From Portulaca oleracea (lineage: Eukaryota; Streptophyta; Magnoliopsida; Caryophyllales; Portulacaceae), in contig CM055868.1 of NCBI GenBank assembly GCA_029582165.1, forward strand, positions 8,817,501-8,881,500: a stretch of 64,000 bases of DNA, in the 5' to 3' direction. The translations under genes were made by a program, and so were the position numbers. Shown here piece after piece: positions 57,749 to 64,000 of this stretch. Under the pieces are notes generated by a model. That model did not search any database and was not told where the DNA came from. It saw only the letters and a list, made by a program, of their open reading frames with translations. Positions within the stretch are counted from its first letter, which is position 1; each line of letters opens with the position of its first letter.

Positions 57749-57761
57749 GCACAAGAGGGAT

Positions 57762-58807
57762 GGTGAGAAATTTGATTGTAAAAATTGATCACCATCTGCA
57801 GATGAATCTTCAAATAGTTAATAAATAAATTTATTTCTTTTGTCAATGGAGTTCATAATATAAATATTAGTTTACAAAATATAAGTTATTATGATGCTTA
57901 TGCAGAACATTTTTCGCTAGCCTATGAGCTTGTCTAACTATAAATCAGAGAGTGTTTCAATTTAGCATCTATCAAATGAATCTACTAGCTTTCAACATTC
58001 TGTCGCTGATGAATAACAAGAACTCCATCCTTGGTCTGGTTGTTTGATGAAAGCGACAATCTGAATTGAATCTGTGTACACTATGGTAGCTCATCATCCG
58101 AACACTCTTGACATACTCGATGTCATTCTTACTGTTGTCAGCTCTGACAACACTTCTGATACCCCAATTTGCCTCATTTTCATTTTCCTGACGTTGAATC
58201 CACGCAAGTACGCAACTGCTATCCACTATGATCAAGTGTTGAGTCGAAAGAACTATACTAGATTGAGAATCAAATACTGCACTCATGCTTCGTTCGCCAT
58301 TCTGATGTATCCCACATTTTTTCTACCCTTCCATTGATTGGCCTCTTTTAAAGATAGAAATAACATAGTCTCCAATTCCTTTTATGAAATATTTGGAGAC
58401 TCAAATTAGCAGAATTTTGAATATTCCAGATGTTGCACAACGCTGCTATGAAATATCCAAATTACCCCAAAGGTTAGATTATTTGATTCCAATAGCCCTA
58501 TTAGTTTTTATTAAGTATCCCAGCTAGTTTACACACCAACAACTATGATCTTTACTAATAACCTTAATAGCTCGATTTTATCTTGTAAATAAATTTATTT
58601 ATATAAGTCTTAAAAGTAATATGTTTAAGTTAAATAGTAAGATTGCTTTGACTTTTGGATAAAAATCAATCAGTTTGGTTTATGTTGCTTTTGAGTTTCT
58701 ATGAACTAAAATTATAGGGTTTCTTTGCAACATTGGCTGCTTAGTTCCATATAATTATAAATTTGCTTATAATAACCTACCAAAATAAACTTTGGTGTTA
58801 CATATAG
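57762..58807. other. AT-rich intergenic DNA
   Basis: No gene is supported. A minus-strand open stretch at 58286-57972 (104 codons) has no recognised motif. Confidence 0.45.
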
Positions 58808-59288
58808 TAGGGTCGAGCTAAGTCTAGTTCCGATCGAAATTTGGACTGGATCAAAAATTTCGACCCTGTCCTCAGTCCAAGGAATTTTCATTTTCAATCC
58901 TCGATCTAACCCTTAGACATAACTGAATGGAACAAGGACCGACCAAAGGACCAAATTCTTTTAATGACATATCGAATTTTAGTGTTTATACTACCTAACT
59001 CCCTTGGTCCCTCCTCCCATTCCGCAACCCCCCCCCCCTTCAACAGTCAGTCAATACCCGTTGCTTCAATCACCCAGAACTCGCTTATAACTCCAATCGA
59101 TCGGTTGTTGCTTCACCAGTCGCCGCCAAAGTTCAATCTATTTGGTCACTCCAATCTCGGATTGAAAAAAAGCTCAGTCGGTCCAATCCAAGACCAAACT
59201 CTTTTCAGTCCAGTCTTCAGTCCATGCCACTCCTGCAGCTCGATCCTCGGTCCATTTGATCCAGTCCCGGACCGATGTTCAACCCTAA
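58808..59288. mobile_element. hAT-like MITE (481 bp)
   Basis: The ends are TAGGGTCGAGCTAAG and (reversed) TTAGGGTTGAACATCGG. TATAG flanks both sides (58803-58807 and 59289-59293). The interior is rich in GTCCAATCC/GGACTGGATC-type motifs that pair across the element. An 8-bp TSD is not fully seen. A C-run lies at about 59029-59038. Confidence 0.65.
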
Positions 59289-59293
59289 TATAG

Positions 59294-59660
59294 AGTTAGA
59301 TAACTGGTCAGTTCAAGTCGACCCACTTTTGAAAAAACATAATTCTAGGTTAAGACTTAAAAGCAAATCAACATTTACTCATATTAGAAAATAATTTTAA
59401 GTTAAATAATCTAATTGCATCGACTTCAAATCAAAGTCAATTCATACAGTAGTCTCTCACACTTTCTAAAATATTTGTTCCTCTCATTCCTTGTTTTTTT
59501 TGAAAGAGATAAAACATTGAATGAGTACTTGTTTGAAGAATTGCCTCAACCAAACCAATTTCCTCAAATTAGAGAAAATTTTCATTGTTTTCTCGAAAAC
59601 AATCACGATTACCTTCTTAAACATTATGTATAGATAAGATAATTCTTCTTCAAAACGCAC
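59294..59660. other. AT-rich intergenic DNA
   Basis: A 72-codon open frame (59415-59633) has no recognised motif. Nothing else is seen. Confidence 0.4.
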
Positions 59661-60146
59661 CTTCTTTCAGAAGCAGAGCACTACCACCATTTAAAAGAGT
59701 AGTGTTGAATTCTTCAACAATATTCCCATGCCTAAGCATCTTTTGTCTTTAGATTGTTGAACCAACTCGCACCTCACTAGAATGGCTCCCTTATTTCCAG
59801 TGCCACCTCCCCATAAGAATGTCTTTTGTATTCTAAATTTCCTCCCCAATTGATCTTGGCATCTTGTACATGGATAAATAAAATTGGGGCAGAGAACACA
59901 TGATTGCCTTGATAAGTACCAATCTATCAACTCTTGATACAGAAAAAATATTTCCATCTTGACAATCTTGCTTGTATCTTCTCGAGGGTTAGCTCCCACA
60001 CATCCTTTTTCTTCATATTTTCTCCTAGTTACAAACCCAAGCAGGTAATAGGCAACTTTGGTGATTTGCATTCCAACTGAATTACCATATTTGAGCTTTA
60101 ATTCAAATCTCTTCCAATAAGAACAAGTAAGGAGTTGAGTGAACAA
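59660..60146 (-). pseudogene. LINE RT C-terminal fragment
   Basis: The frame has FRIQKTFLWGGGTGNKGAIL and KRCLGMGILLKNSTLLF, the conserved FLWGG...GGLGI region downstream of the LINE RT catalytic core. Only this portion is present. Confidence 0.7.
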
Positions 60147-60279
60147 GAACTAGTGAAGGTGAAGGAGCCCACAGTAAAGTTGATTAACAAGGTACCCTCA
60201 GGAGAAGGCTAGGGCATTATAAAATGGGAGAAATGACTTTTACAGTGAAATATGTCATGGTTGATGTTATCACCAGAGA

Positions 60280-60570
60280 ATTACAAGGAGTCCGAGTTGA
60301 TTTTCTAGTTGGAACTGTTATTGGAAGAAGATAACTCCTCCAAGAGTGGAGTTGTTTCTTTGGCTAGCACTTTTGGTAGGATTGAACAAAAGAGTGTTGC
60401 TAGTGTACGAAGAAATGCTATAAGCTGAGCTAAATCATACTTGCCTATTATGTAGCAACCGCTGTGAAGACCTTAATCATTTACTCATGAAGTGCCAAGT
60501 AGTGTGGAACATTTGGTCAACAATAATGCTAGAGATGGGGCATCATATAATGTAGAAACAAATTTTATAT
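60280..60570 (+). pseudogene. LINE zf-RVT fragment
   Basis: Plus-strand reading gives PPRVELFLWLALLVG and, after a stop, CLLCSNRCEDLNHLLMKC then WNIWS, which are zf-RVT motifs. It points the opposite way to the LINE pieces on each side. Confidence 0.7.
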
Positions 60571-60789
60571 TACTTTTTTAGGCATGGATGATAGTGGAGT
60601 TTAGGAATAAAATGAAAAGGACCTTATGTGCGTGTTGCTGCTTTTTTGGCAGTTTCATGGTCCATATAAAACATGAGTAGAAGGTAGATTTTTTATAGTG
60701 AGCAGATTCATGTGGAAGACGTGTTGATATCAATAAGGTAAGACTAAACAAAGCACTAATCACACTATTACCCTAGCTAAAAATAACTC

Positions 60790-62390
60790 AAGTGTATTTT
60801 TAATAGAAAACGGGAGAGAAATTCATTACTCACTTGCGCTCAAATAGGCGTCCTCCAGTACAAGATCTTGAATAGGCTCAGGCCCCTCACCAATCCACAT
60901 TCGCAGCTGGGGTATGTGGTTGAAGGTGAGTTAAAATATGAGCTGCCCTATTCTTCATTCTCCTAACATGACCGGAATTACAATGCTCAAAATTAAAAGA
61001 CAATTGAAAAACATCTAACATAATAAGTCCTACTATGCAAAAACCTTCTTCGAGAGAGAGGAAATAACACTTGAATTGTCTCCTTTGATTATGATTCTCG
61101 TGAGGTCGAGGTTCTAAGATAGATTCGTCGCCATCAAACTGGATTTGGCCTCTGCAACTTCCGCTTTCTGAAAGCATGTTTTCTAGTCCACAGTAGTAGC
61201 GAACACACCTCCATACGCGTCACTGACCATAGCACCTATCCTATAGCCCCAGTCCCCAATTTTGCCTCGTCAAAGTTGACCTTGTAGACCCCATAGGAGG
61301 TGGTTTCCAGGTCCGAGGGGTGTCTCTGTTGGGTATATACACCTTCTCTTGGGCATCAACATATTCCTTTATGAACGCGAGAGCCTGTCAACAATGGCTT
61401 TGGGTCTTGAACTTCTCCTTCCATAGATTTGATCATTTCTAGCCTGCCACACTCCCCACATAATCGCCACCCAGTCCCCCATATGTTTTTAATCCTCAAC
61501 CTTTTCCTAACCATACATCTCCAACACCAACCTCCCTATCTTGTCCTCCCCACAGAAATCGAAAGGTGAAGCCTTCTAGATTTGTTTTGCTTGCAAGCAC
61601 CCGAACAAATCATGTGTCTTCTACTCAGCATGCCCCCCACAAATTTCACATCTCACATATACCCCTTTGATTATCCTTGTTAGCTCCTCCTCTGTTGGGA
61701 GAGCATTCATACATGCCCTCCAAATAAAGACTTTGAGCCTTGGTGGTATATTTAGGTGCCATATTGAATTTTACAAAGATTTGGTTTTCATTTCACTCGG
61801 TTGTGTGCACATTTGCTTTTTTACAATAATCACCACTTGGTACGCCGATTTTACTGTCAACTGATCATTTGTTGTATAGTGCAAACTACTCTATCTCTTG
61901 GCCAGGAACTAGGGGCATAACTGGATCTGTTTAATCACATCTACATTAACTGGTAGAAAGATGTTGATCAACTTCATATTCCACTGACCCTCATCCAGGT
62001 TTATCAAGTTAGCGACCCTTAGTAATCAAGCTTCAGGTTTTATTGGAGTAATGACTTTAAATATTGATGGTCAGGGTACCCACTTGGAATCCCAAATATT
62101 CACCGAGTGGCCATCCGCCACAAGCCATCAAATCCCCCTTTTTTACCACTCATTTCGCATTCACGAGGCTTCTCCATGTATAGTTGAGATTGCGTCATTT
62201 CTCCGCTTCAAGAAATCTCCCCTCAAGAAAGTAACTGGACTTGAGGAGTCTTTAGACCACAGAGTCCTCCATGTTGGTTATGTGCCAAAAGTTGTCTGGA
62301 GAATACAAATAAATTAGAAGCTACATTGTCTTTGAGACCAATCCCACCCTCAGTCTTAATGGCAAATACAATTTCTCCTTAGACCATTGT
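60790..62390 (-). pseudogene. LINE fragment: RT C-terminal region, zf-RVT and RNase H
   Basis: Minus-strand order: NIWDSKWVP near 62100-62070, a zinc-finger region near 61640-61440 (CEVGGMLSRRHMICSGACK), RNase H start WKPPPMGVYKVNFD near 61310-61265, and RNase H end SGHVRRMKNRAAHILTHLQP near 60985-60925. The C-terminal HLQPH matches the LINE at 7386-8024, so the two are related copies. Frames are broken. Confidence 0.75.
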
Positions 62391-62640
62391 TGAGTGACTC
62401 ATGCGAAGAAAGGAAACAACAATGATAAGCCAAGTGCTTAGGCCACTGTTGACTTAAGTGAGTGATCACTCAAGCTATCATATCTATTTTGATTATATTT
62501 TAACTATTTTGTCATAGGTTGTCGTAAGAATTAAGGGTGATGTATAAGAACAATATTATCCATCTATATTATAATTCTAAAATCTTTCCTTACATTAATT
62601 TTATATGGACATCAACTTTTTAATAGGAAGACTCAATTAG
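62391..62640. other. Short intergenic stretch
   Basis: Non-coding, with nothing recognised except repeats of GAGTGAC/AGTGAGTGATCACTCA (a small palindrome near 62457-62472). Confidence 0.4.
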
Positions 62641-62928
62641 TAGGGCCGTCAAAAAACTGTCCGACCCGAAAACCCGGTTCAGTCCAACCCGGAAAAAAGC
62701 GGGTATGGTCATAGAATTTCCGTCCGAATTTTTACATTGACCGATTTGACCGAAAATTCGAACACAATATTTTCAAATTTTTTATTGTCTGAACCCTGTT
62801 TAGACCCGCATTCATGCTTGTCCGAATTGTCCGACCCGGAAAATGTTAAAAAAATGGTTATCGGACATCAAGTTTACGTCCGACGTCCGACGTCCGATTC
62901 GTCTGAACCCGAATTTTTGACAGCCCTA
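62641..62928. mobile_element. hAT MITE (288 bp)
   Basis: The inverted ends TAGGGCCGTCAAAAA and (reversed) TAGGGCTGTCAAAAA are nearly perfect. The 8-bp TSD TCAATTAG / TCAATAAG (62633-62640 and 62929-62936) differs by one base. The interior is rich in GTCCGACCCG-type motifs. Confidence 0.92.
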
Positions 62929-63041
62929 TCAATAAGTAATAATTTACATTAATTTCGTATTTATATTTTTCTTTCTATGGATGAAACAACCATCCTTCTT
63001 TTAATTTTAGTTCCTTGATTGAATATTCTCTTTAGTGAGGG

Positions 63042-63492
63042 TAGATATGGTCGGGTCGGATTAGTCGAGCCGACAGTCACATGGCTCTCGATCCAGACCC
63101 GATCTGGCTTGAATTTCATGTCGGGTTCCATAATCCTGACACTGACTCTAGGGATAGCGGGTCTAATCATCGGGTCACCCGGCCCTTAAATTTGGAATTT
63201 AATGTTTATCATTTACTCTTTTCTTTTCAGCACATATATCTACTAATAAAATTTCAAAGTTCATATTCAAAACAAAAAGTAAAATCCCACATCAATTATC
63301 TAAGTTATTACAAACACTTAACATCCTAATTAATTTTTTTTAATGCAAAATCATATTGTATGTTTATTTATTGGGTCATCAAATCGAGTAGGGTGAAGAC
63401 ACCTCTTACATGAACCTGAACCTAACTAGGCTGGGCCCCAAGGTTTTAGGGTGGATCAGGTGGGTCCAACCACGACTCAATCATCAAGTCTA
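63042..63492. mobile_element. hAT-like element (451 bp), exact 8-bp TSD
   Basis: AGTGAGGG flanks it exactly (63034-63041 and 63493-63500). The termini are TAGATATGGT and (reversed) TAGACTTGAT. The interior is rich in GGGTCGGGTC/GACCCGAT motifs. The TIRs are short and weak, but the exact 8-bp duplication supports hAT-type insertion. Confidence 0.72.
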
Positions 63493-63500
63493 AGTGAGGG

Positions 63501-64000
63501 TAATACAAGCAAAAAAATTGCTTAAAATTGTGTATGGTTAGCCAATTTCCCATGAGAAATTGGTTAATTGTTCCGAGTTAACCATATTTCCTTATGTTTA
63601 ACAACCTTTAAGTAATGGAAGAAAAAGGTTTACGTGGGATTCACAATTTTCCCGTCCAACTTAGGAAAAATTTTCCTTAGGGAGATATAAGAAATTTTAT
63701 GGTGGATAGTGGGAAATTAGATTGTGAGAAAATTGTCAAAAAACCCCTAATTATGTTACAAACCCTAGACAAATGAAAATAAATAAACAATAGTAGTTTG
63801 GACATTTCAAATATTTTCCTGAAAAACTTACAACTTCATCCAAATACTGTAAATTTTTTCTATATACTTCACCAAAATTTTAGAACAAAACTAAACACTA
63901 TAAAATATATTTTAACTAGAAAATTTGTCTAAGAAAACTTTCCCACAAACTTTTTCCAAAGGGATTTTTTTTTTTTGGAATTATAACAAACGCAACCTAA
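63501..64000. other. AT-rich end of window
   Basis: No gene. AT-rich DNA with runs such as AAACTTTCCCACAAACTTTTTCC that resemble 12220-12310, possibly an old common repeat. Confidence 0.4.

Noticed and set aside
1..64000. tRNA genes, CRISPR arrays, prokaryotic operons or viral integrations
   Set aside because: No cloverleaf-type B-box contexts, regularly spaced repeats or virus coat/movement/polymerase frames were seen; the RT sequences are all LINE or Copia type.

Overview
The window is plant nuclear DNA, almost certainly from a flowering plant and probably a eudicot. It carries a plant-only chromomethylase, a plant organellar RNA recognition (PORR) gene, plant-type GT-AG introns, and a dense load of plant transposon families (Copia, long-LTR Gypsy-like, L1-type LINEs, MULEs, hAT and Stowaway MITEs, Cassandra). 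I cannot name the species. No tRNA gene, intact rRNA gene, CRISPR array or prokaryotic operon was seen.

Three host genes can be supported. (1) Positions 1-2334, minus strand: the 5' five exons of a chromomethylase (CMT3-like plant DNA cytosine methyltransferase), cut off by the left edge inside its BAH domain. (2) Positions 41885-43189, plus strand: an intronless 434-residue PORR-domain protein of the WTF family, expected to act in organelle intron splicing. (3) Positions 52354-56711, minus strand: a three-exon PWWP-domain protein of 810 residues, similar to Arabidopsis At1g51745. CMT and PWWP proteins are both chromatin proteins, but nothing here shows that they work together.

Nearly everything else is nested transposons, and many can be bounded by target-site duplications (TSDs) read directly from the sequence. 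From left to right: a 562-bp MULE-like MITE just upstream of the chromomethylase; a Stowaway-like MITE; a 3.33-kb solo LTR with TSD AATTG; a 5'-truncated L1-type LINE on the minus strand (7.26-12.1 kb) and another LINE tail (12.3-12.9 kb); a solo Copia LTR (TSD GATAT); a complete 8.74-kb Copia element of the same family on the minus strand (TSD GCTCT); a plus-strand LINE (about 24.2-31.97 kb) split by a 2.35-kb MULE-like element (10-bp TSD, itself holding two smaller elements) and by a 700-bp Cassandra element whose LTRs contain 5S-rRNA-like sequence; a minus-strand LINE fragment split by a hAT MITE; a 2.53-kb LINE with a 16-bp TSD that keeps ORF1 but has no ORF2; and a 2.3-kb Pack-MULE carrying a broken calmodulin-like gene.

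Between the PORR and PWWP genes lies a giant inverted duplication (43629-49083). Its two arms of about 2.3 kb flank a 370-bp loop and carry two differently damaged copies of a lysine-rich gene, only one of which continues into a plant-mobile-domain-like region. It would be expected to make long hairpin RNA. The right end (57.5-64 kb) is small hAT-type elements, LINE debris and AT-rich DNA.

The observations most worth following are the giant palindrome, the tandem AACACGG/CCGTGTT palindromes upstream of the TATA box in the Copia LTRs, the precisely bounded ORF1-only LINE, and the Pack-MULE with its EF-hand gene.
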